50,720 nt of DNA, taken from the NCBI GenBank assembly GCA_003427395.1, contig BFEA01000163.1, forward strand, positions 1,458,627-1,509,346, in the 5' to 3' direction. This DNA is from Chara braunii (taxonomy: Eukaryota; Streptophyta; Charophyceae; Charales; Characeae). Below, in pieces: positions 10,761 to 20,856 of the stretch (positions are counted from its first letter, which is position 1; every line of letters starts with the position of its first letter). Position numbers and translations under genes: made by a program. The notes under the pieces are model-generated. The model had not been told where the DNA came from, did no database searches, and was given only the letters and a program-made list of their open reading frames with translations.

Positions 10761-11050
10761 TTTTTTTTTTTTTTTTTTTTTTTACGATTTATACGTGTAA
10801 TCCTTGCGCAAGAGCCATGTTGATCAGCGCGGCTGATTCTCGGCCACACGATCTTCACGATCGAACAATCGGGATCAACTGCGCCGGCAACGGTCAGGGT
10901 GAGCATCTCCAAAAGGAGCTGGCCCAGTAGGATGCATGCGGCCGGGCTTGATCCCGATATCTGCAGGACGAGAGTCAAGTGTTGTATCCTACGGGGCTAA
11001 CTCCTATCACGACAGTCATAAGAGCAACTCTTCTATATGAAGAGCTTGCC
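10761..11050 (-). repeat. tRNA-headed SINE with a U6-derived 3' end (X-left copy)
   Basis: On -, the unit has a box A-like TAGCCCCGTAGG (10999-10988), a box B-like GGATCAAGCCC (10954-10944) and a body. A segment matching the 3' half of U6 follows (10819-10784: CATGG, CGCAAGGATTACACG, AAATCG), then a 23-nt poly(A) tail (10783-10761). The U6 part is degraded. The orthologous copy in X-right is better kept, so the insertion predates the split of the two X copies. Confidence 0.72.
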
Positions 11051-11531
11051 CAGTCAGTTCTCCCCATGCCGCGGCCTCGCAAGCCCTGCCTGCCTGTGGC
11101 CTTGCAGGCCCCGCCTGCCTGCGACCTTCTCGTGGATGGCTGCCCATCCATGGCTTCGGGGTCATCCAACGGTAGGCCTCGGGATCGGCCTTCTGGCACC
11201 CTTTTTCCGTGGCCGGCTATCTATTGATAGCCTGGGAGACCACCTATACCCGGCCTCTGTTAGCCTACTTAGGTTCTGAACAGCCGCGCGACATTATTTT
11301 AGGTAGAATAGGTCTAGGTTCCCATGTCCGCACATCCCTGCGGCTTCAACAAAAGTGAAGCATTGTCGATTACTGCCATCACTCTTTGATGTCGCAGGCG
11401 TACGGATTAGGGTTCTAAAGTTTTAGTCTCTTGGTCATAGGTCAGTCTGAATGAACTTTCGGCAACGTCAGTCTCATCAAGTACCTCCATTCAACGAAAA
11501 AGTCGGACAGCGTCCGACATTTAAAATCCCT

Positions 11532-11565
11532 GGCAAATACCCTTGTCAGGGTATTTGCCCCGACA
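11532..11565 (+). other. Terminal hairpin and CGACA end of X-left
   Basis: GGCAAATACCCT (11532-11543) and AGGGTATTTGCC (11548-11559) form a perfect 12-bp stem with loop TGTC; six nucleotides later the element ends CCGACA. The same hairpin ends all four complete elements. A short hairpin, GTCGGAC/GTCCGAC, lies just upstream near 11503-11519. Confidence 0.88.
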
Positions 11566-12054
11566 CCGTGATTGTACTTCGTAGTGCTCGAAGTCTCCCT
11601 TCCTGCGATTTGGTTTCTCTCCCTCTTCCAACTCTCCTAAACTTGGCCATGCCGGCGGCCAAGTGCAGTCGAACACTGCAGGCTACTAGAGAGAGAGAGA
11701 AGGGGAGTCAAGCTACGTACCCGGTAGAAGGTGAGCGGAAGTACGGAGTACGAAGCAATGCATCTTTCCAATGTTGAATGTACCTGACCGCGTGAGCGGT
11801 CAGGTTCAGTTACATCAGAAATAGGACGTGTGTAGGGAGCTGGTGAAGACATGAAAGGAGGACAGCGGATGGTTTCGACGGTAGGAGGGTGCAGCAGCTG
11901 ACGGGCTGTGTATCTGCCCGTGTTTCAGGGTCGGATTCAGTCTCATTTTGCCACTGTAGCGGGCAGGCGCTGGGGCACTTGCAATTACCAGAGAAAGGGA
12001 AGAACTTATCGTTGGGAAAAGACGATGCAGGGTAACCGAGAGTTGGCAGTGCGG
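11566..12054 (-). mobile_element. E-mid element, segment between X-left and E-left
   Basis: Flanked by X-left (CCGT repeat) and E-left (GCGG repeat). It carries motif M at 11910-11952 on +, the orientation expected for an E copy lying on -. No gene is seen. Confidence 0.5.
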
Positions 12055-12690
12055 TGTCGAGCGCATCGGTCCGGCACTACTCAAAGGCAGCGCGGGACCC
12101 TCCCGGCCGCATCACGCAGGAGTCGGTCTAATCCCCGTCACAAATATATACATGGAGCTTCCATAAGCCGCTCCGGCCGAGTGCGCCAACCATACCTCTC
12201 GTGAGCCCCTACGATAGGACAGGGCCTACGCGAGGCACGACTTACCTCCACCTTACGGGAGCTGTCACCTCCCTTCGGTGGGCGTATCCCCGCCGAGCTA
12301 CCAGTCCACAGTACGAAAGCTGATCAGCTGCAATCGCAGAGGTGNTACGGGAGCTGTCACCTCCCTTCGGTGGGCGTATCCCCGCCGAGCTACCAGTCCA
12401 CAGTACGAAAGCTGATCAGCTGCAATCGCAGAGGTGGACCTGCCGAGGGCGTTTCTCGTTCGCTGTAGCATAGGGGGTATGCGCGGTAGTATGCCTCTAT
12501 CGAACCCGCACACGAACCGGCATCTTGGGGGGGCTGAAGTCCCAAGCGCGACTCGTCGCCGGTCGACTAGGACGCATTCCACACGCCACGCGCGCACCAC
12601 TCTAAAGAACGTAGATATAAAACGCACCCCTAACATACACACGGAACAACACAACATAACCAACGCGACAACGCTCCTAGTCCCTCGGTA
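12055..12690 (+). repeat. Conserved element head (F') of E-left
   Basis: Matches the heads of E-right and, more distantly, X-left and X-right. The first hairpin here pairs GGTCC with GGGACC, where X heads pair GGCTC with GAGCC, so position and pairing are kept while bases differ. The head ends near the CTAGTCCCT block. Confidence 0.8.
12254..12436. repeat. Exact 91-bp duplication around one N (assembly join)
   Basis: Bases 12254-12344 recur exactly at 12346-12436 with a single N between. This is what unmerged overlapping contig ends look like; treat the second copy as artefact until read data say otherwise. Confidence 0.85.
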
Positions 12691-12699
12691 GCCTTCCCA

Positions 12700-13140
12700 T
12701 AACTCTCTGACGCGGAAATCGGATAGGCCTCGCGCGCGAGGCTGGGTATAAACTCGTGCGAACGCAGAGCCTTCTCATATCGATTTGCAATGCCAAAGTA
12801 CGCAAGTAGTCGCGAAGATGGTGTACTATGTAGTACCCATAATCATGGGGCCCCGGGTAATATACGGGGTTCACCTTCGACACTCAAGTGTCGGCTGACA
12901 CGGGCCTTGAGGGGTTAATCTCTCGGTGCTAGACAACCGCCATGCGCGGTTGAAGACCACACACCCTCTTCTGCACCCTATGCAGAGTGGGTGGTACACA
13001 GGTCCATACTTGTGGTGGCAGTTGTTTCTTACTGCCTTGGAGATGAGCCCCACTCCAGGCCCGGATACGAGTCAAGGGGTTTGACTTTGACAGTTGCCAC
13101 GGACTACAACATCCAACCATAATAATCCTAAAAAGCAAAT
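12700..13140 (+). repeat. E pre-core module with T-arm-like and CAACCGC hairpins
   Basis: Shared with E-right (38465-38885, -) and E-mid (30655-31075, -). It contains a CAACCGC/GCGGTTG hairpin, then a long hairpin with ACCCTCTTC-type arms. A T-arm-like stem-loop around ACAGGTCCATACTTGT follows, replaced by ACAGGTTCAAACCTGT in E-mid. A tRNA origin is possible but not shown. Confidence 0.65.
12733..12760 (+). promoter_or_regulatory. TATA-in-loop hairpin, copy 1 of E-left
   Basis: CGCGCGAG (12733-12740) pairs with CTCGTGCG (12753-12760), one G-T pair. The 12-nt loop contains GGGTATAAA. Each complete E copy has two such modules with different stems. Confidence 0.6.
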
Positions 13141-13293
13141 GTAGGCCGACGACCTCCCTGCCTCGAAATCACAACTTGGGTACTCCCGTTTTGCTCTCGG
13201 TTGGCATCGCGGCCTATGCCGCTGCCAGACACTTAGGCATACGTATGAATCCATTGATCCCATAACTGTAACCACCAGGGCGACGAAACGTCG

Positions 13294-13322
13294 CGCGCAA
13301 GACTCTGGTATAAAGCTGCGCG
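13294..13322 (+). promoter_or_regulatory. TATA-in-loop hairpin, copy 2 of E-left
   Basis: CGCGCA (13294-13299) pairs with TGCGCG (13317-13322) around a loop holding GGTATAAAG. The E-right counterpart (38289-38317) pairs CGCGCAA with TTGCGCG. Confidence 0.6.
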
Positions 13323-13733
13323 GTTGCAGGCCTGTCCTATACCCACCAGCGATGCTAACTACACGCGGTAATCGCAGCCTCGGCCTCGCGATATTGAATG
13401 GCTGAAGGAATATATCGTGGGGGGGTTGCCCCTCATGATATTGAACGGTTGAAGGACGTGCCGTTCAGCCCCAGCGACATCTCTGCCCTCTGGGTTGGGT
13501 GTCTCGATGGGCAATGCAAATAGGTTCTGCGCGACAGAGGGCTCCTCCTCTGCAGGGCCTAGGGCTTGGGATGTCCTGGACAAGGACCTTGAACCCCGAC
13601 CCAGGACCAACGTTCAACCAAGAATTCATAAAAAGTATACGAGCGAGAAGGAGGGGTTTTCTGCCTACCTCTCCCCTATTTAACCCCTAATACGCTGGCC
13701 CCTTGGGCCATGCGGACTCCCAACATAGGCACA

Positions 13734-14162
13734 CATATATATATATATACATACAAGGGGGTAAATATGTGACGATCACTTCTCACAATCACAGTGGGGC
13801 TCCTCACAACCGTATGCACAGGTGTGATCGCAGGCAGTCAAATCCAAAATCTGAACCACAGAACATACCTGCAATCACATCAAAAGTCCAACAAGTCCAC
13901 GCACTACACGGAGTCAACCCCAACCACTCTCTGTACTCATACCCCTCGCTTTAGCCATGCAAGCCCCAACCTCCAACCAACCAACCATAGTTAAATACTC
14001 AGTACCTTTGTTAAATGGCCATTCAATAAAAGTCCGGGTGAAACCTTAGCAAAATAGAAAAATCACCAGGGCTAAAGCCTTTTTAGGTTGAGTATGGAGG
14101 GTAGATTGGAATTGAGTCGTAAACCGACGGATCGGCAACCGACCTGTTATCAGTGATAACAG
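13734..14162 (+). repeat. Start of the E core: (AT)n tract to 19-bp palindrome
   Basis: An AT microsatellite (13734-13752) is followed by a GTGACGATCACTTCTCACAA block conserved in all three E copies. The perfect 19-bp palindrome CTGTTATCAGTGATAACAG lies at 14144-14162. It recurs intact in E-right (37451-37469) and decayed in E-mid (near 24665-24681). Confidence 0.8.
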
Positions 14163-14399
14163 AAGGTGATCCTCGTAGGATCAAAGTTGAATCTAGCCCC
14201 AAGTCCTGAGTCAATCGATCAAGGAGACCTGTAACACAAGACAGGCCAATCTCAAGCTAAGTCTACGAGTTCATGGAGAGTAACCTCCATATCATGACCT
14301 TACTTGAGTCATCATACTTAACTAAGTCTAAGTCTGCCTCTAAGCAGTGCCCAAGCAAAGGTAGACCATGGCACAGTCCCTCCTACATATGTCTCCACT

Positions 14400-15000
14400 T
14401 ATCGAAATATAAGCCAACTCTTCTAATTTAGGAAAATTTCGGCAGCGCTTCCAGTGCCGTCGCAAAAAATATACTAGCCAAAAAGTCAAACCTTTGGATT
14501 CCGGAAAGTCAAAATTTGTCTAACTCCCTGACTTGGCAGAAATTTGGGCAGCACTTTCTTTAGGGAGGAAGGTTTCCCAGATTTATACCAAGTCATATTT
14601 GAACTTAGACATAAAGTCTAGGTTCTGTTAAGACAGAATCTCAACCAACTCCTTAGATTTGTAGAAATTTCGACAGCGCTTCCCGTAGAGAAAGTGTTAA
14701 TCCAAGATTTATACAAAGCTAAGTTTTAGAATTTGAAGTGACTTTGACCCTTCAGGGTCCTATTTTGGCTAACCCGCTGAATTGGTAAAAATTTGGGCAG
14801 CACTTCTTTTAGAATAGGGGGCTTCCCAGATTCTTACTAAGTCAAAAAGTCATCAAGACTGGATCCTGAAGAAGTCAAAGTTTTGACTAACTCCTTGGTT
14901 TTGTAGAAATTTCGGCAGCGCTTCCCGTAGGGAAAGTGGCTTACCAAGATTTATACAAGACCAAGTATAAATAAAGGGTCCCAGAAAATGCAGAAATTGA
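14400..15000 (+). repeat. Dimeric tandem repeat of E-left (about 2 x 120 bp)
   Basis: Five units begin near 14432, 14544, 14665, 14790 and 14908. They alternate between type 1 (AAATTTCGGCAGCGCTTCC) and type 2 (AAATTTGGGCAGCACTT). The alternation is also seen in E-right (36600-37240), so the dimer is ancestral. Confidence 0.8.
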
Positions 15001-15248
15001 TCTAAGTAAAAAAACGAGCTCAGAAAATGCAGGAATTGAAACTAACTCCTATGGCTCTAGCACGTGGCGAGCAACTACAACAACTACCTATCAAACTGAA
15101 CTCAGACTAAGCAGTGGCATCACTCAGTCACATGCAGGCCAAACCACAAAGGTAAGCGCTCTCACCATCCCCAAAGTTAACTTAGCAAACAATAGTTCAT
15201 AGTCTCGCTGTGCTTTATTCCCTTGTACCCAGCTTACATAGGGCATAA

Positions 15249-15975
15249 GGCTAGACCACCCAAACTTATGGAACATGTCTAGCCCAGCCAAGAAGTATAC
15301 ACAGACAAAGGGCACAACAACTTCTCTCTTCTTTGGGCATGTGACTAGGCAATCCTAGTCGCCCTGAACTGTTGAAGTATCCAAGATTTATATATTTGTC
15401 TGCACTTAGTCTTTCTAGGTAGCATATAACTGAGCCGATCATCTTTAGCTCATGACTCAGTCTGCCCCTTCGTACCACAAGTTTTACTCTTTAATTAATA
15501 CTCTCTTCAGTTGGTGATAGGCTATAGTCAGACCACCCAAACTTATGGAACGTTGTCTGACTAGCTTGTTTATAGATAGTATAATAATAGAGTATATCAA
15601 AGTTATAACCTTCTGGTGCCAGCATGTGCGAGGCATTGGACCAAGACCACCCAAACTTATGGAACATGCCTTGGTCCTCAACCTGATTCACTTTTCTCAA
15701 AACCCAAGCAGAAAGAGGTAGAGCCACCCAAACTTATGGAACATGCCCACCTTCTCGTTCAGAAACTAAAGAAACTGTCAACAAAACCCAAATAAACAAG
15801 GCCGCCAGACTACCCAAACTTATGGATTTGACTGGCTCCTAAAAAGGCAATCACATTCTGCCCTCACAAGTCAGAGCAACCAGACCACCCAAACTTATGG
15901 GACATGTCTGGTTCTCCAGGCAGCGCAAAAATAAACATAGCACTGGGCCTTCCCAAACTTATGGAACTGGCCCAG
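15249..15975 (+). repeat. Hairpin array A: constant loop, changing stems
   Basis: The loop CACCCAAACTTATGGAACAT (or a close variant) is held between arms that differ in each unit but pair. GGCTAGAC/GTCTAGCC (15249-15284). GTCAGAC/GTCTGAC (15527-15561). GGACCAAG/CTTGGTCC (15638-15677). AACCAGAC/GTCTGGTT (15878-15913). CTGGGCC/GGCCCAG (15943-15975). Two weaker units lie at 15713-15757 and 15804-15836. A further hairpin with a short loop, GACTAGG/CCTAGTC, is at 15343-15360. Confidence 0.9.
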
Positions 15976-16229
15976 CCTTTGGTTGACCTGGTCAAACTTC
16001 AAGCAATACTGTCTTTCTCCCACCCTTCCCCCAGATGCAACCCCACAATTTGCTTTCAGGCAAACACAAAGAAGTTGAAACTGACGTATACATGTTTTCC
16101 TTTATTTAATCTGGTTATGTCCTGAATAGAAAGCAAGCATTATAGGGACATGCATGCATACATCAATCAAGTTATAGCGGGATATGCAAACATGGGTGTA
16201 GTGGGGTGTACAGATAGAGATGGATTACC

Positions 16230-16510
16230 TGATGGTTCCCTGCCTCCAGAACCTCGCCTAGGTTCCGGCAGAGCTCCCGCAATTGGTGGGTGGACTCCCC
16301 ACAGAGTCTTGATGCGGTCCTACGGGTTGCAATCCCGCCTGCCGCCTTCCTCTCGTAACCAATAGACTAGACTTAGAGTGAGAAGGGAAGATAGAGAAAG
16401 GTTTGAGACTCTCAGCTCCAAGCGTGGTGCGCTCAGACTCGCGTGAGAGGGCCTTGTTATCTTCAGTCGCTTGAGGGCCCCGCAATGGTGGCCAACTGAC
16501 AGCTTGGTCA
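16230..16510 (+). repeat. Conserved E block with GGTTGCAATCCC stem
   Basis: Found in E-left, E-mid (21660-21930, -) and E-right (35130-35390, -). It contains a T-arm-sized stem CGGG/CCCG around TTGCAAT, a run of CTCTCAG-type words and the GGCCCCGCAATGGTGGCC block. No gene is seen; its function is unknown. Confidence 0.65.
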
Positions 16511-16639
16511 AACAAAATGAAACTGCCGTAGTAGCCCCTCCTGACGAACTCTCTTGTCTGTAGCACCAAGCTCCCTCCCTAAGTCCAACTACTCCTCTAA
16601 GCCCCAACACTCCTCCTTAGCCCCACTGCAACCGCCCAA

Positions 16640-17300
16640 CACCCTGTATCAGTCCTTATGCGCAGCAGCAGTAGTACTCCATGGCGTTTTAGCAGCAATG
16701 GCAGCACTCACCAACAGTCACCAGCGGAATGCAACAGTCAACAACGCAGCAGCAGCTTGTGCCCGCCAACAGCAGCCCGCAATAGTGTACAGCAGTACGC
16801 AGCAGCGTGCAACATAAATCTGGGCTTGGTCAATCAGCAGCAACAAGTTGTACATCCCCATCGCAGCCTGCAGTAGTGCGCAGCAGTGTGCCCGCAGCAA
16901 GGGTAGCAACAACGCTCAGTCCGCACCACAGCAGCTTCCCTTAGCTAGTAACAGCTGTTCCGCAGACAGTAGCCTACCACTCGAGCACGGTACGCTTGCT
17001 GTAGTTCCCCACCGTCAAATCACCGCAGCTGCAGCTTATGCCCAGACGTAGCAGACATCAGCAATCCGTGATCAGTCAACGGACGTAGTAGCAGTTTCGC
17101 ACCCAGTCTGCAGCCATGGGTCGCGCTCAGACGCAGCAGCCATGCATAGTCAACACCAGCGGCAGCTACTTGCAACAGTCGACCGCAATGCTTCTAGCAG
17201 GAGGTTCGTGGTGGCCAGCAGCGGCCAGTTAGTAGGCAGCAGCCCTCAGCAACAGTATACAGCAGCCAGCCGCTGCCACCCTGTCCTCTCAAGCCTGTCT
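16640..17300 (+). repeat. CAG/CAA-rich low-complexity stretch
   Basis: Runs of CAGCAG, CAACAG and GCAGCC give several overlapping Gln/Ser/Ala-rich frames that shift repeatedly and are not conserved in the other E copies. I regard it as degenerate microsatellite, not coding. Confidence 0.6.
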
Positions 17301-17630
17301 CCTGCTAGCTCTATCGACAGGGTGAGCAACACACCAGTCCATCGGCGAGTCTGCAGTCTCACCGCTGTTCATAGTCGTCCGTATAACAGGCTTAATAGAT
17401 AAGCGCACGGCTTTGTGGCTTGTTCCCAGCTATTCCCCCTGACTCCTGCCCTCCCGCCTGGCAGGATGGGTGGCACTCCTGCCAACAGGCATGCTTGTCT
17501 CCTCGGCCTGCTGCTGCCTCAGCCAACAAGATGGGCGACGATTTGGCCAACAGTCAACCTTCTTAGCCTGCAACTCTTCTGCCTGCTGCTTCGCTTGATG
17601 GGATGGGCGCCTTACGAGTCCCCTGTCCAA

Positions 17631-18246
17631 CAGGTAATATGAACGGCGCTCCAACTGAAAAGGCCGGTTTGTATCTCCCGTGGTTCGCCTGCTGCATATT
17701 CCATCAAGCGGGACGAGCGTTGCACCAGCCGACAGGTAAGTTTCCAGCCTCAGATTGGGCTCACGTTACTTCAGTTGACAGCATGAGCAGTGTGCCAATC
17801 ATCCGGTAATCTTACAGTCTCATTGGTTTGCCTCTAGCTACCTCATACGGCAAGCCGAGTAGCCTTCCCGCTAGCCGGCAACTCTTCAAGTTTGCAGTCT
17901 CCCTGTAGCTGCCTCGCTCGATACACAGGCCTTAGCCTTCGTCTCACTCGGCTCACCTTGACTTTAGGTAAGTGTCTGTTTCCCCCTTCCCTGCTGCACA
18001 GCAGGTGCTCGTGGCCGGGCCCGTGGCAATCAGCAGTCTTCAGCAATATGCTGCCCTCCGCCGCAACAGTAGTCAAATCCTGGCTTGCATCCTCCCCCTG
18101 CTCCAACCAGTATGACCGAACGGCTGACTCCCATTCGGGTATCTCTCCGTTGCTCTCCCCCTGCCGAACGAGCAACACTAAGCGAACCTTTCTCTTAAAG
18201 CCGGCTGGATGCCCTGCTTGAACTCCTCGGCAACCCAGGTACGTAC
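17631..18246 (+). other. Cluster of 5' splice-site-like motifs (E-left)
   Basis: CAGGTAATAT (17631), ACAGGTAAGT (17732), CCGGTAATC (17803), TTAGGTAAGTG (17964) and CCAGGTACGTAC (18235) lie within 620 bp on +. E-right has a matching cluster in the same element sense. Confidence 0.5.
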
Positions 18247-18579
18247 TTCACTCCCCTTCTCGCTGTCGTAAAAGAAAAAGCCTACGACCCGCCTCACACT
18301 TATTTCCATCGATAGAACATGCAAATTCGGAATCCATCTCCCGCGGATCGTTGGCTCCCACTACCCACTGAACCACGCAGCCACTCCGACCTCCCTCGGC
18401 TCACCCCGTACCTCCAACCTGCCAGGCAGACAGTCTCAGCCTCCTTCATTCGTGCGGGCAGGCTACTCGTCTGGCCGTGCCTAGCAACGACGACAACCGG
18501 TGCCTTGAAGGTAGCAACGGAAAGGAGATGAGCAGCGGAGCGCAAGACCACTAAGCAAAACTCCCCCACCAAGTGCCCC

Positions 18580-18622
18580 AAATGAGCATGTATCTTCCAC
18601 TAGAATATGGAAAGATACATTA
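18580..18622 (-). repeat. Motif M in E-left
   Basis: Arms TATCTT (18591-18596) and AAGATA (18612-18617) are perfect. The loop reads as motif M on -, opposite to the element sense, as in E-mid. Confidence 0.75.
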
Positions 18623-18931
18623 CCATACTCAGCTTCTCTTCTCCCAGGCGCAGCCCATGAACCACACATCACTAAATCCGCCGCCTTATTGCAGAAACCG
18701 ACCTCGCCATCGCGCTCGCGTGGTTCAAAAACCCGCGGCCAGCGCCTTCCCTCGCTCGATTCCGTTAAGAATCGAGTGAGACACCGTTCTTCCACTCTCG
18801 TCATCACTGGCTTCCGCCATCTCCCAGCGCAGTCTATCTCTCTCCCAACTCCGATCCCACTAACCTTTTATGAGTTTTATCCTTGGATTCGGGCTCGCCC
18901 GACGTCAACACCCCGAAAACGAACCTTTCCC

Positions 18932-18957
18932 CACCCGTTTCTACTGAGTGGAGGGCG
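18932..18957 (-). other. Hairpin family D in E-left
   Basis: Read on -, CGCCC (18957-18953) pairs with GGGTG (18936-18932), one G-T pair, around a loop containing CAGTAGAAA. Confidence 0.55.
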
Positions 18958-18959
18958 AA

Positions 18960-19987
18960 GTCTTCATTTTACTCCTTCCCACTCTTGCTTGCCCCGACCA
19001 TAGCTCCGCGCACCTCTCTTCCTACTAACCTTCTATCTTACTAACTAAGACTTAAATCCGACCGAAGAAACGGGGTCGCCCATGCCAGAAACCTCAGGAA
19101 CAGCCTCCCTCTCGCTTGAGACCCCTAAGGACCGAGCGGGCCGACACCCTCTACTGCGTTCTACCTTGCCCCCTCACCATCTCCAGTCGTGAATGCACCT
19201 GGCGCAGGTTGCCATCCAGGTCCGTTCTCACTTCAGGGCGTTCGTACTTTGCTCCGACCGCCCGCTCCTCCTTGGTCCGACAGCGCTAGCTGAAGAAGCC
19301 TGCTCACTGCGTCCAGTCTCCGCCCCCCCTGCAGCACTGTCTTTTCTACTTACCCCGACGGAGCTCCGCTGCCCGGCACTCCGCTCCCTCGCCCCGCTCC
19401 GATCACAACTCGTCTCTCCTTGACAGTGCCCCACAGTCCTCCGGCCCCTACTGCGCTGAGGTAATGCCTCAGCATAGCTTACGCAGGGAGGAATGAGCAC
19501 CTTGGCCCAACATCTTAACTTATACTTCTGCTCGGTATCGACCTGCCCCCCCTGTCATCGGTCCGGGGTACTCACAGCCCCTCGCACAGGTCCTGGGAAG
19601 GTCGGGACCGAATACCGCTGGCTTGACATTAGTGACATTGATCCCGACCCCTCGGAGTTCAGCAACAGCGGCCCGACTGCGACCTGTCAGCGCCTCTCGG
19701 ACCGCAGTAACCCCGGTCTGTCGGGCTCGAACAACTATGGCCTTAACTGCGACCCTCCGGGGCGTCGTCGCCATGGCTTGACCCCGACCTCTCGGCCTGA
19801 GGTGGTCACACCTTATGCCACTGGCCACTCGCTTAGCCTCAACGGAAGGCCCAATCAAAGAAGTAAACACGACACACAAAAAAGTTAATAATAATAGATA
19901 AAACCCGAGTAACGCGACAGTTTGGAGCGGATGAATCCGACCATAGTAGCACCCCTCTGGCCTTCTCCTTGCAGGCCTGCAATCGGG

Positions 19988-19990
<3 letters not shown>
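18960..19990 (+). other. E-left distal sequence, no gene
   Basis: GC-rich non-coding sequence with repeated CCCGACC and CTCTCGGCC words, loosely matching 31.9-32.5 kb of E-right. Nothing else is recognised. Confidence 0.5.
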
Positions 19991-20047
<57 letters not shown>

Positions 20048-20117
20048 NNNNNNNNNNNNNNNNNNNNNNNNNNNNNNNNNNNNNNNNNNNNNNNNNNNNN
20101 NNNNNNNNNNNNNNNNN
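19990..20117. other. Poly-C run and N gap
   Basis: A run of about 58 C is followed by 70 N. It is a sequencing or assembly break inside E-left; the true length here is unknown. Confidence 0.95.
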
Positions 20118-20463
20118 GCGCATGGGCCCTCGGCCCAGGCTCGACACCGGTACTAACAACAAAAACAGAATGGGAAAGTATGTAAGACTAAGTAATACAA
20201 AAGAAAAAAAAAAGAAAAAAAAAAAAAGGAAGTATCTATGTATAAATTTCAATAGAAATCTAACAGTACGGGCCAGCGTCCAGACTCCCCCAACAAAACC
20301 AAGGGGGATAGTCCCGCGGGACCCTCAACCTCTCGGCCCTTCAATGCTCCAATGCTCCTGTGCCGCCGCCTGCTGGCATTGATCCCCGTGCCTGTGCCGT
20401 GATAGTTCCGTGCCGTAACCTATAGGGCTAAGCCCAAGCCTGGTACCAGCACACGCGGGATCT

Positions 20464-20472
20464 CATATAAAC
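20464..20472 (+). promoter_or_regulatory. TATA-like site near the E-left end
   Basis: CATATAAAC lies about 420 bp before the CGACA end. E-right has TATATAAACG at the matching place (31650-31641 on -). If the element is a giant LTR this would be its promoter, with a short transcribed R-U5 part. Confidence 0.45.
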
Positions 20473-20856
20473 AGGTGCGGCGCAGCCCCCAGGCCCGGGG
20501 ATGCAGCCCCAACCCTCATTCCTACCTCCCATTAGGAACGCCACTGCTAGGATCTTACGCCGGCTTGCCCTCTTTGCGTCGTGGCCGCCTCGCACCCTAC
20601 CTCGTACGTTAGGCTACCACCGGTCCCCTATCCCAACCAAGAACACCTTTTACTCCTAGTAACAAAAGTCAGGCCGGCCAACTATGTCGGTTGCATAATC
20701 AAAATAGAGAAATCACACACGCGCTTTAATCCCGCGCGCCCACACCGACTTTACTTTGATCAAACATCCCATTAATGACACCCAACAACCTTAGCCGCGA
20801 CTCGCGCGGTATATTTAGATCTTCAAACTTACTTCCTGTCACTTGCAAAAACTAGG

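Larger units (their letters stand above)
4788..11565 (+). mobile_element. X-left: 6.8-kb non-coding element, TGTCG...CGACA
   Basis: The element begins TGTCGAGCGC and ends CCGACA, flanked on both sides by CCGT (4784-4787 and 11566-11569), a candidate 4-bp target-site duplication. It has a head hairpin (4801-4831) and a terminal hairpin (11532-11559). X-right (25566-30569, opposite strand) matches it in segments throughout. No transposase or other protein was found, so it is non-autonomous. TGTCG/CGACA ends with a 4-bp duplication fit an integrase-class process: a solo LTR of extraordinary size, or a Ginger-like DNA transposon (termini of TGTNR form). Internal insertions: a TIR transposon (8703-10264) and, ancestrally, a U6-tailed SINE. 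Confidence 0.75.

Noticed and set aside
4788-11565. Helitron identity for X/E
   Set aside because: There is a terminal hairpin, but ends are TGTCG/CGACA with candidate 4-bp duplications, without TC...CTRR termini or A/T insertion; Helitron2-type asymmetry was considered but is not supported.
16554-17402. Gln/Ser-rich protein in the CAG stretch
   Set aside because: Frames switch repeatedly and the sister elements do not keep them.
19922-20185. Proline-rich open frame over the poly-C run
   Set aside because: It is created by the poly-C and N gap, an assembly feature.
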